NCBI GenBank assembly: GCA_015494485.1
Contig: WGBF01000275.1
Span: 1 to 7,755, forward strand
DNA length: 7,755 bases
Reading direction: 5' to 3'
From: a bacterium
GTDB lineage: Bacteria > Calditrichota > Calditrichia > RBG-13-44-9 > J042
A program made the position numbers and the translations under genes. Shown here one piece after another: positions 1 to 7,755 of the stretch (positions within the stretch are counted from its first letter, which is position 1; each line of letters begins with the position of its first letter). The notes beneath the pieces are model-generated. The model had not been told where the DNA came from and did not search any database. It saw nothing but the letters and a program-made list of their open reading frames with translations.

Positions 1-385
1 GATATCGCCTCCCAGTCGCTCTCCAGGCTCACAATACCCACGCCCAGCCGCATCTCCACCAAACGCTCCCCTACCCGGTCATCGGTCAATATCAACTCCA
101 CACCCGAATCCTCTATCATGTAGCGCAACCGCTCCTCCGGGTAGTTGCCATCCAGCGGCAGGTACACCCCGCCGGCCTTCATGATACCCAGCAGGGCCAT
201 CACCGACCAGCGGCTGCGTTCCATTGCTACGCCCACGACTGTCTCCGCTCCCACGCCATGGCTGCGCAACCAGTGGGCTACCCGGTTGGCACCCTCGTTC
301 AGTTCCCGGTAGCTCAGGGCGCCTTCACCATCTTCCAGTGCCACAGCATCTCCGTGGGTAGCGGCAATGGACTCGAACCACCGCG
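1..385 (-). other. Adenylation domain A3, N-terminal fragment
   Basis: About residues 2457-2584, cut by the window edge. Visible: RWFESIAATHGDAVAL, LSYRELNEGANRVAHWL (motif A1), LLGIMKAGGVYLPLDGNYP (motif A2) and the following ERLRYMIEDSG stretch. The ATP-binding TSG loop and all specificity-pocket positions lie beyond position 1, so the substrate cannot be predicted. Motif A2 reads PLDGNYP where A1 and A2 of this protein have PIDPAYP and PIDPSYP, a Gly for Pro change. Its codons are richer in G and C than the rest of the gene, and the trinucleotide taa (read on the plus strand; TTA Leu when in frame) is absent from 1-480 although frequent elsewhere. Confidence 0.93.
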
Positions 386-3300
386 GTGCGGTGGTATCCA
401 GCTCTTCCGTATGCTGCGGGGGGATCCATTCCATCAGCAGGGTGTGGCGCTCCTCATCGCTCAGCATCTCCAGCTGGCCCACCGGTACATCCGGGTCAGC
501 CGCTATGGCGGAGAGCAACCGCTCAAAATGCCCAATCATCCGCTCGATGGTGGAGCGGTCAAATAAATCGGTGTTGTATTCAAACGTTCCGCTCCAGCGG
601 TTACCGCTGGTTTCCATGGAGAGGGTTAAATCGTACTGCACAGCGGTGCTTTCGGACTCCACCGGAATCATCCGCAAGCCGGGCAGGGTAAATTCCTGCC
701 GCACCACATTGGTATTCTGCAACACAAACATGACCTGGAAAATGGGGGTATAACTCAAATCCCGCTCCGGCGCCAGTACTTCCACCAATTTTTCAAAGGG
801 GATGTCCTGATGCGCGTAGGCCCCCAGCGCCGCTTCCCGCAGCCGTTGCAGTAATTCCTTAAATCCCGGCCGGCCGGAAAGGTCCGTGCGCAACACCAGG
901 GTGTTGGCAAAAAATCCAATCAGGCGCTCCAGCTCCTCCCGGTTGCGATTGGCAATGGGGGTACCCACCACAATATCATCCTGCCCGGAATAGCGATACA
1001 GCAACACATTAAATGCTGCCATTAACAGCATGAAGGTAGTAGCATTGGCTTCGCGGGCAATGCGGGTTAAGGGTTCCACAAGATGTTCCGGCAGGGTAAA
1101 GGAAATGTGGTCCCCGTTAAACGTCTTCACCGGGGGACGGGGGCGGTCGGTTGGTAATTCAAGCAAGGGCGGCGCACCCTTCAGGGTTTCTTTCCAGTAA
1201 TTCAATTGCTCTTCCAGTACTTCACCTTGCAGCCAGTTGCGCTGCCAGACGGCAAAATCGGCGTACTGAATGGTGAGTTCCGGTAAAGGAGCGTTTATTC
1301 CCCGTAATTTTGCCCCGTAAATTGTTGCCACTTCCTGCACCAGCACATTCACCGACCAGCCATCGGAAATAATGTGGTGCATGGTAAAGATCACCATGTG
1401 GCGGTCTTCGCCAAAATGAAGCAGCCGCGTGCGGAACAAGGGACCCTTTGCCAGATCAAATGGCGTGTTGGCTTCTTCCTGAAAAATGCGTCGCGCTGCT
1501 TCTTCCTGTTCGCTCTCCGGTAATGCGGACAAATCATCTTCGGGAATATCCACCTCAATTTCGGGAAGAATAATCTGGTAAGGCTGCCCGTCCGTTTCCC
1601 CGAAAATCGTGCGCAGTGTTTCATGGCGCTGCACCACTTCCCGGACACTTTCGCGGAATACCGCCACGTCCAGCTTACCTTCCAGTTTCACTGCAAAGGG
1701 CATGTTGTAAATGCTCTGGCCGGGGTCCAGTTTATCCAGGAACCACAGCCGCTGCTGGGCAAAGGAAAGGGGAATGTTGCCATCCCGGGGTGCCGGGGTA
1801 ATCGGCGGCGCCTGCACACTGCCTTCAATACGGGCTTGCTCCACCGCTTCCGCCAGCTCGGCAATGGTGGTGGCATCAAACAGAATGCGCACCGGGAATT
1901 TGATGTTAAACGCCTTTTCGATTCGGGAGGCCAGCTGGGTTACCAACAAGGAGTGTCCCCCCAGTTCGAAAAAGTCGGCGTGAATGCCGACTTTCTCTAT
2001 TCCCAGAACTTCCTGCCACAATTCGGCCAGGGTTTCTTCGGTGGCATTTCGGGGTGCTACATATTCCTGTTGCGCCACGGCGTGGGTTAACGCGGGTTCG
2101 GGATCCGGCAAGGCTTTGCGATCCACTTTGGCATTGGGAGTAAGCGGAATAGCCTCCAGGTAAATGAATGCCATCGGTACCATGTATTCCGGCAAGCGGG
2201 ATTTCAAAAAGTCCCGCAGCGCGGCCGGATCGATTTCTCCTGCATCACTGGTGTAATAGGTAATCAGGCGGGCATCCCCCCGGATGGTTTTTAGCACCAC
2301 CACGGTTTCCCGCACGTCGGGATGTTCCGCCAGTACGGATTCGATTTCGCCCAATTCCACCCGGTAGCCGCGGATTTTAATCTGGTCATCCAGCCGGTTA
2401 AGGAATTCCAGCTGGCCGGTGGCCAGATATCGCACCCGGTCCCCGGTTTTGTACATCCGCGCCCCTGGAATGGGACTAAAGGGATCCGGCACAAACCGCT
2501 CTGCGGTTAATTCCGGACGGTTTAAATAGCCCCGGGCTACCCCTTCGCCACTGATGTACAACTCGCCCGGCACCCCCACCGGAACCGGCTGCAGGTGTTC
2601 ATCCAGCACATACACCCGGGTGTTGGGAATGGCGCGCCCGATGGGCACGGAACCCCGCCCTCGTTCTTGAGGCGGCACTTCGTACACCACACACCCAACA
2701 ACCGTTTCCGTGGGCCCGTATTCATTGAACAGTCGTACATTCGGGGCATGCTCCTGCCAGAACCGAATCTGGTCGTAGGTTAAATTTTCCCCGCCAATAA
2801 TTAATGCCCGTGCAGCCCGTTTGGCATCCTCAGGCGTTAATTGCTGGCGCAGAAGTTCCAGATGGGCCGGAGTAATTTTTAACAGGCTGTAATTGCCCTG
2901 CGTTTTGATGGCATTGGCCAGCGCCTCCACATCGTTGCCTTCCGGAAGCAGGCGCAACCGTTTGCCAATTAACAGCGGCGGGAATAACGCGGTAACAGTG
3001 GCATCGAAAGCCACCGTGCTGTGCACCAGCGTCCCCTTGCCCTCCGCGACGGGATAGGCAGACAACACCCAGCCCAGATAATGGCTTAAGCCCCGATGGG
3101 TAATCATGGTGCCTTTGGGGCGTCCGGTGGAACCAGAGGTGTAAATAATGTAGGCCAGATTATCCGGGTGGATTTCCACGTTGGGATTTTTACGCGACGC
3201 ACGGGCAATACGGGGCCAATCGGTGTCCAGGCAGAGGGAGGGTATTTCTGGCACCAGATCTTTTACCGGTAAGGTGGAATGGGTTAACAACATGCGTATT

Positions 3301-6300
3301 CCGGAATCGGTTAACATGTAACGCAGGCGGTCTTCCGGATAGGACGGGTCAATGGGAACGTACGCCCCACCGGCTTTTAAGACCCCCAGAATCGCCACCA
3401 CCAGTTCCGGAGAACGCGGCAGGCTAATCCCCACCGGCACATCGGCACCCACCCCCTGTTTCCGCAGGAAATTGGCCAGATGGTTGGCCCGCCGATTAAG
3501 GGTTTCGTAATCCAGGGTTTCCCCTTCAAATTCCACCGCCACGGAACCCGGCGTGACTTCGGCAATGCGTTCAAATCGTTTGTGAACCGGCTCGGTTAAC
3601 ACCGGCGGCTCTGTGGCGCCGTTCCATTTTTCCAGCACCAGCCGGCGCTCTTCGCGGGTAATTAAGGGAATGCGGTCGATGGGCACTTCGGGATTTTCCG
3701 CAATGGCCGTTAAAATATTGCGGAAGTGCTTAAGCATCCGCTCAATGGTATCGGGATTGAACAAATCGGTATTAAATTCCAGCGCGCCGGAGTAGCGCTC
3801 GCCTTCTTTGACCATGAACAACGTCAAATCGAATTTGGCCGTGCCGCTGTGAATGGACAGGGGTTCAATTTGCAGATCGGACACCTGTTCACCCCGCACC
3901 GGCGTATTCTGCAGGGCAAACATGACCTGAAAGAGGGGCGAATGGCTGAGGCTGCGTTCCGGTTGAACCGCTTCCACCACCTTTTCAAACGGCACATCCT
4001 GATACGCATACGCATCCAGGGCATCTTTTTTCACCCGTTCCAGCAATTCCAGAAACGACGGGCTACCATCCAGTTTGGTTCGCAACACCAGGGTGTTGAC
4101 AAAGAAACCAATCAGGTTTTCAATTTCTTTGCGGGTTCGGTTGGCAATAGGCGTACCGATGCAAATATCATCCTGCCCGCTGTACCGGTACAACAGAATC
4201 TGGAATGCCGCCAGAAAGGTCATAAACGGGGTGGCGCCAATGGCAGTGCCCACTTCTTCCAATTTTTGGGAAATGTCCCGCGGCAGCCGGAATACTTTGT
4301 AACTGCCGTTGTACGTTTGCACGGCCGGCCGGGGACGATCGGTGGGCAGTTCCAGCAACGGTGGGGCATCTTTTAAATAATTTTTCCAGAAATTCAAATG
4401 GGCTTCCATCACCTCGCCCTGCAACCAGTTGCGCTGCCAATAAGCAAAATCCGCATACTGAATTTTCAGTTCCGGCAGCGGAATGGGCTGATGGTGGCGC
4501 AGGGCATTGTAAATGACGGCAATTTCCCGCATCAGTACTTTAATGGACCAGTCATCGGAAATGATGTGGTGCATGACCAGAATTATCACGCTGCTGGTAT
4601 CGCTTTCCCGTGCCACTTTCACTCGAAAGAGGGGCAAGGTATCCAGCGGAATGGGCGTGGTGGCGGTGCGGTGCAGCAATTCCCGAATGGCTTGTTCCCG
4701 TTTTTCCCGCGGTACGTTCCGAAAATCTTCAATGTCCAGGGAAAGCTGGTACGCATCATGAATGACCATGCGCGGTTTGCCATCCACCGCGTGGAAGGTG
4801 GTGCGTAAACTTTCGTGGCGGCGCAGCACTTCATTGACTGCCTTTTCCAGCAGGGCAAAATCCAGCTTTCCTTTAATGCGGAATGCTTCCGGAATGTTGT
4901 AAAAGGGGCTGTTGGGCTCCAGTTGGTCCAGGAACCACAGGCGTTCCTGGGCAAAGGAAAGCGGCAGTTCCTGGTCGCGGGGCACCGGTACGATGGGCGG
5001 GGCCTCCAGGCCTTTTTCCACCCGGCGGGCGGACTCCACAAATTCCGCCAGCCCGGCCACAGTGGGATTTTCGAAAACCTTGCGCAATGGCACTTCCACG
5101 TCCAGCACCTCCCGCAATCGGGAAACCAACTGGGTTGCCAGCAGGGAGTGCCCGCCAATCAGGAAGAAGTTGTCCGTCACGCTGACCTGTTCCACATCCA
5201 GCACCTCTTTCCACACTTCGGCGATTTTTTCTTCCAGCTCATTGCGGGGGGCCACAAAGGGTTCGTCGTCGTCGCGGACAATCCGGTCCGGTTTGGGCAG
5301 TGCTTTCCGGTCCACTTTTCCGTTGGGGGTCAAGGGAAGTTGTTCCAGCACCACAAAGGCAGAAGGGACCATGTAATCCGGCAATTTTTCCATTAAAAAT
5401 TTGCGCAGGTCGCTAACGGAAAAGTTTTCCGGGTCATGGGGTACCACGTAACCCACCAACCGTTTATCTCCGGGACTGTCTTCCCGCACGATGACCACAC
5501 CTTCTTTAACCCCGGGGTGTTTGGTCAGGGCTGTTTCCACTTCCCCCAGTTCAATGCGGAAGCCCCGCACTTTCACCTGGTGGTCGATGCGTCCCAGAAA
5601 TTCGATGTTCCCATCCGGTAAAAACCGGGCCAGGTCACCGGTGCGGTACAGCCGTTCCCCTTTTTCGGAATAGGGATTGGCAACAAATTTCTCCGCGGTT
5701 AAATCCTGGCGATTGTGATAGCCACGGGCTAAATTCATGCCCCCCACGCACACTTCGCCGGGGACGCCAATGGGTACCGGATTTAAAAATTCATCCAGAA
5801 TATAAATTTGCGTATTGGGGAACGGGACACCGATGGGCACCAGCCGCTCCAGGGGTAAATTCAGGTCCCGCGCTTCAAAATAGGAACTGTCAATGGTGGC
5901 TTCGGTAAGCCCAAAGGTATTCAATAAGCGGGTATCCGGGCCAATAAAATCCAGAAATTTTTTGTATTCGCTCACGTACCACACATCCGAACCGGCAATG
6001 AGCACCCGCATGAAATCCAGCTTTTGCTCAATGTCCTCCAGATGTTGAATCAGATTTCGCAGGACGGCCGGAACAAATTCCGCAATCGTCACGTGCTCCT
6101 TGCGCATCAATTCATAGAGGCGCGGCGCATCCAGCAGGTATTCCCGCGGTACCAGAACCAATTTCCCTCCGGAACACAACGCCCGTACAAAATCCCCGGA
6201 GAACACATCGAAAGAAAAGTTGGCCATTTGCAAATGGGCATGCTGGGTTTCCCGCAACCCAAACACTTTTTCCCACCCGAAGTAGGCATTCACCAGGCTG

Positions 6301-7755
6301 CGGTGAGAAATCATGGTGCCCTTGGCTTTCCCGGTGGTGCCGGAGGTGTAAATCATGTACACCAGGTTATCGGGTTCCATGTCCACGGCAGGATTATTGT
6401 CCGCTTCGCCGGAGATTTCCTCCCATTCGGCATCAACGGCAATGATGTGACCTTCAAACGGCGGCAGGTTGGACCGTACCTCGGCGCTGGTTAACAGAAT
6501 GGGCACGCCGGAATCTTCCAGCATGTAGGCGATGCGTTCCTGGGGATACGCAGGGTCAATGGGGACGTACGCCCCACCTGCTTTCATTACCCCCAGCACG
6601 GAGACAATCATCTCCAGGGATTTGTCCATGCAAATGCCGACCTTCACTTCCGGCCGTACGCCGGCCCGAATAAGGTAATGCGCCAGTTGGTTGGCCCGCT
6701 GGTTTAGCTCAGCATAACTCAAATACTGCCCCAAATAGGCCACCGCCACCGCATCGGGATTTTCCAGCACCCGGTATTCAAACAAATGGTGGGCACACAG
6801 ATTTTCCGGCCGGGGCTCTTCGGTGGCATTCCACTCAATTAAAACCTTTCGGCGTTCCTCTTCCGGGAGAATATTTAACAGGCCGATGCGCTCGTCGGGA
6901 TTTTCCACCACGCTTTGCAACAACGTGTGGTAATGAGAAAGCATGCGTTTAATGGTACTGGCGTCGAACAAATCCGTGTTGTATTCCACGGAAACGGACA
7001 TGCCGCGAACGGATTGGGAAATGCTAAAGGTTAAATCAAACGTTGAAGTGCCCATGTCCACATGAATTTGCTCCAACTGTACCCCCGGAAGGGCATGGGC
7101 TTTCACCGGCGCATTTTGCAGAATGAACATCACCTGAAACAGCGGGGTATGGCTCATATCGCGGTCCAGCTGCAGGGAATCCACAATCATCTCGAAGGGG
7201 ATGTCCTGGTGCTGGTACGCCTCCAGGGTTATATTTTTCACCCGCTGCAGCAATTCGCGGAAGGTAGGATTGTTGGAAAGGTCCGTTCGCAAGACCAGGG
7301 TGTTAATAAACAGCCCGATAATGTGTTCCAGTTCCTCCTGTCGGCGATTGGCGACCGGGGTTCCCACACAAATGTCATCCTGCCGGGAATATCGGTGCAA
7401 CAGCACCTTAAAGGCTGCCACCAGCAGCATAAACATGGTGACTCCTTCCTTGCGGGCCAGGTCTTCCAGACGGCGCGTCAATTCGGCTGAAACGGTCATC
7501 GTTTCGCTGGAACCCACATTGGTGTACACTGGCGGGCGCGGGCGGTCTGTGGGTAATTCCAGAACGTCCGGGGCACCGGCTAATTTTTGTTTCCAGTATT
7601 CCAGTTGTTTTTGAAGCGGCTCCCCTTTCAAAAATTCCCGCTGCCACTCAGCATAATCCGCATACTGCAATTCCAGCTCCGGCAACGGCGACGGTTTCCC
7701 CTGAATAAATGAGGCATACAGGGTGGTTATTTCATGAATCAGAATGCCCACCGAC
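1..7755 (-). CDS. Multimodular nonribosomal peptide synthetase, internal fragment (C-A-T-C-A-T-C-A)
   Basis: A single minus-strand frame is open across the whole window (2584 complete codons), with no start or stop of its own, so both ends are truncated. In order it encodes the end of a condensation domain, adenylation and carrier domains, a full C-A-T module, and a C domain followed by the start of a third A domain. Such enzymes are cytoplasmic assembly lines: each A domain activates an amino acid as its adenylate and loads it on the phosphopantetheine arm of the adjacent carrier, and each C domain forms the peptide bond. Hallmarks seen are two carrier GGHSLL sites, two HHIISD condensation motifs, and A-domain motifs TSGxTG, RTGD/KTGD and KVDRKALP. 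No frameshift is seen: the frame at 7754 is the same one read at position 5. No E, MT, KS or TE domain is present. Product and gene name are not recognisable. Confidence 0.98.
889..924 (-). repeat. Module-level DNA repeat, copy in C3 (motif C5)
   Basis: Thirty-six bases coding the IGFFANTLVLR region match the C2 copy at 4081-4116 at 33 of 36 positions by eye. The C1 copy at 7288-7323 matches the C2 copy at only about 27 of 36. This is part of ordinary module homology, not a mobile repeat, but it is a natural site for recombination or assembly collapse. Confidence 0.8.
1359..1379 (-). other. C3 catalytic motif HHIISDG
   Basis: Codons read His-His-Ile-Ile-Ser-Asp-Gly, the canonical HHxxxDG of condensation domains, with the catalytic second His at 1374-1376. 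It serves as the internal control for the C2 variant 3192 bp (1064 codons) upstream in the gene. Confidence 0.97.
1840..2050 (-). other. Peptidyl carrier domain T2
   Basis: About residues 1902-1972, from EETLAELWQEVLGIEKV to FDATTIAELAEAVEQ. The phosphopantetheine site is ADFFELGGHSLLVTQLASR, with the serine codon at 1950-1952 (residue 1935). It is exactly 3195 bp (1065 codons) after the T1 serine, giving the module period. It carries the A2-loaded residue to C2 as acceptor and then presents the product to C3 as donor. Confidence 0.97.
2105..3590 (-). other. Adenylation domain A2, predicted asparagine-like
   Basis: Complete domain, about residues 1389-1884. Motifs: LDYETLNRRANHLANFL (A1), VLKAGGAYVPIDPSYP (A2), YTSGSTGRPKGTMITH (A3), VAFDATVTALFPPLL (A4), NEYGPTETVVG (A5), GELYISGEGVARGYLNR (A6), MYKTGDRVRY (A7), NRLDDQIKIRGYRVELGEIE (A8) and PNAKVDRKALP (A10; Ala for the usual Gly, lysine kept). 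The pocket by GrsA alignment is D235 A236 T239 K278 I299 G301 E322 V330 G331 K517. The known Asn code is D-L-T-K-(I/L/V)-G-E-V-G-K, so only position 236 differs (Ala for Leu). K278 and E322 are the characteristic side-chain amide contacts of Asn-type pockets. Asn is the best guess; a slightly larger or modified Asn, or Asp, is possible because Ala236 opens the pocket. Confidence 0.93.
4081..4116 (-). repeat. Module-level DNA repeat, copy in C2 (motif C5)
   Basis: Partner of the C3 copy at 889-924 (33 of 36 identical bases by eye) coding the IGFFVNTLVLR region of C2. The separation is 3192 bp, equal to the module period. Confidence 0.8.
4551..4571 (-). other. C2 catalytic motif, variant HHIISDD
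   Basis: Codons read His-His-Ile-Ile-Ser-Asp-Asp, followed by Trp-Ser. The second His (4566-4568) is the catalytic residue in the family, and the first Asp (4554-4556) is the structural one. The last position is normally Gly. The equivalent site in C3 (1359-1379) reads HHIISDG. Confidence 0.95.
5035..5250 (-). other. Peptidyl carrier domain T1
   Basis: About residues 835-907, running from EEKIAEVWKEVLDVEQV to FENPTVAGLAEFVES, the usual length of a carrier. The 4'-phosphopantetheine site is DNFFLIGGHSLLATQLVSR; the modified serine codon is at 5145-5147 (residue 870). The form LIGGHS differs slightly from the commoner ELGGHS of T2. It holds the amino acid activated by A1 and presents it to C2. 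It follows A1 after a short linker (KPDRIVRDDDEPFVAPRN). Confidence 0.96.
5295..6790 (-). other. Adenylation domain A1, predicted basic amino acid (Orn/Dab-like code)
   Basis: Complete AMP-forming domain, about residues 322-820. Motifs in order: LSYAELNQRANQLAHYL (A1), VMKAGGAYVPIDPAYP (A2), YTSGTTGKAKG (A3; the usual Pro before KG is Ala), FSFDVFSGDFVRAL (A4), NTFGLTEATID (A5; usual form NxYGPTE), GEVCVGGMNLARGYHNR (A6), LYRTGDLARF (A7), GRIDHQVKVRGFRIELGEVE (A8) and PNGKVDRKALP (A10, with the adenylation lysine). Aligning to GrsA gives pocket residues D235 V236 G239 E278 L299 A301 T322 I330 D331 K517. Published Orn and Dab codes share the D-V-G-E start and the I-D end, so an amine-bearing side chain contacting E278 and D331 is inferred. 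The A3 and A5 motifs and the text around SDVWYVSEYKKF depart from GrsA-type domains, so the code should be trusted only moderately. Domain identity is certain; substrate is a guess. Confidence 0.9.
6865..7755 (-). other. Condensation domain C1, C-terminal two thirds (LCL-like)
   Basis: About residues 1-297 of the fragment. The window begins immediately after where the HHxxxDG catalytic motif should be: the first readable residues, SVGILIHEI, match the stretch that follows DGW in other C domains. The downstream C-domain motifs are visible: LQYADYAEWQRE, LELPTDRPRPP, RQDDICVGTPVANR, IGLFINTLVLRTDLS (C5), AYQHQDIPFEMIVDSL (C6) and MSHTPLFQVMF (C7). The domain would join the upstream peptidyl chain to the amino acid loaded by A1. 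The N-terminal motifs that best separate LCL, DCL and dual E/C types are outside the window, so the subtype is inferred from similarity to C2 and C3. Confidence 0.93.

Larger units (their letters stand above)
485..1805 (-). other. Condensation domain C3, LCL-type
   Basis: Complete domain, about residues 1984-2424. It begins IPLSFAQQRLWFLDKLDPGQ (LCL form of motif C1) and contains QRHETLRTIF, MHHIISDGWSVNVL (canonical C3 motif, 1359-1379), YADFAVWQRNWLQ, IGFFANTLVLRTDLS, AYAHQDIPFEKLVEVL and LSYTPIFQVMF. It should extend the chain on T2 with the amino acid loaded by the third A domain. The fragment after it, from about position 480 down to 1, has a distinctly higher GC content, so the composition border falls at the end of this domain. 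Confidence 0.96.
3655..4995 (-). other. Condensation domain C2, LCL-type, with HHIISDD in place of HHxxxDG
   Basis: Complete domain, about residues 921-1367. It opens with LPLSFAQERLWFLDQLEPNS, the LCL/starter form of motif C1 (DCL domains normally read SPMQEGML), followed by RRHESLRTTF (C2), MHHIISDDWS (C3), YADFAYWQRNWLQ (C4), IGFFVNTLVLRTKL (C5), AYAYQDVPFEKVVEAV (C6) and LSHSPLFQVMF (C7). It should condense the chain on T1 with the amino acid on T2, taking an L-configured donor. The catalytic second His and the structural Asp are kept, but the last Gly of HHxxxDG is Asp (codon GAC at 4551-4553). C3 has the canonical Gly at the same place. Whether this lowers activity cannot be told from sequence. 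Confidence 0.95.

Noticed and set aside
1950..1952. Possible loss of the carrier serine in T2
   Set aside because: Codon reading gives GGG-GGA-CAC-TCC, an intact GGHS site.
3726..4376. Plus-strand open frame of 216 codons opposite C2
   Set aside because: It lies antisense to an intact C domain, its translation shows no recognisable motif, and long antisense frames are expected opposite repeated, codon-biased NRPS modules.
4551..4995. Dual epimerisation/condensation or DCL identity for C2
   Set aside because: The N-terminus reads LSFAQERLWFLDQLEP, the LCL form. The SPMQEGML start of DCL domains and the extra His motif of dual E/C domains are not seen.
4619..5158. Minus-strand open frame of 179 codons overlapping T1/C2 in a different frame
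   Set aside because: The NRPS frame is intact through the same bases with all carrier and condensation motifs, so this is an out-of-frame shadow.
4815..5396. Plus-strand open frame of 193 codons opposite T1 and the start of C2
   Set aside because: It is the antisense image of the carrier and linker. A similar shadow occurs opposite T2 (1623-2090), showing that it is produced by module homology and not by a conserved gene.
889..7323. Direct repeats as a CRISPR array or mobile element
   Set aside because: Repeats are about 3.19 kb apart, coding, diverged, and coincide with conserved C-domain motifs; they are homologous modules.
1..7755. Break between two NRPS proteins (docking domains, stop and restart) within the window
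   Set aside because: No in-frame stop was found; T1-C2 and T2-C3 are joined by short linkers without docking-type extensions.

Overview
The whole window is the interior of one very large gene on the minus strand: a nonribosomal peptide synthetase (NRPS). One reading frame (first complete codon at 7754-7752, last at 5-3) stays open for 2584 codons with no stop. It begins upstream of position 7755 and continues past position 1, so neither terminus is visible. No intergenic DNA, RNA gene, promoter, terminator, insertion sequence or CRISPR array was seen; everything is coding.

Reading in the direction of translation (high to low coordinates), the layout is: the C-terminal two thirds of a condensation domain (C1), a complete adenylation domain (A1) and a carrier domain (T1); then a complete C2-A2-T2 module; then a complete C3 and the first ~125 residues of A3. 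The modules repeat with a period of about 3.19 kb (carrier serine to carrier serine 3195 bp; C2 to C3 active-site motif 3192 bp). The three C domains read as LCL type. No epimerisation, methylation, cyclisation, ketosynthase or thioesterase domain is present, so this part of the line should add unmodified L residues in a linear order: X1 (A1), X2 (A2), X3 (A3).

By the Stachelhaus alignment to GrsA, A1 has pocket D-V-G-E-L-A-T-I-D-(K), which resembles published codes for ornithine and diaminobutyrate and suggests a basic side chain. A2 has D-A-T-K-I-G-E-V-G-(K), one residue away from the asparagine code. The pocket of A3 lies outside the window. The predicted fragment is therefore -(Orn/Dab-like)-(Asn-like)-X3-. 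The product is not identifiable from this.

Points worth a second look are the unusual A1 subfamily, an Asp in place of the Gly of the C2 HHxxxDG motif, and a clear base-composition step at the C3/A3 border (about 63% GC in 1-480 by hand count, against about 48-55% in five other sampled 240-bp stretches) that looks like an A-domain replacement.

The host is a bacterium of moderate GC. The composition argues against Streptomyces-type high-GC actinomycetes, but the sequence does not let me name a phylum. The chemistry follows a standard type I NRPS architecture; I see no evidence of a wholly new kind of system.
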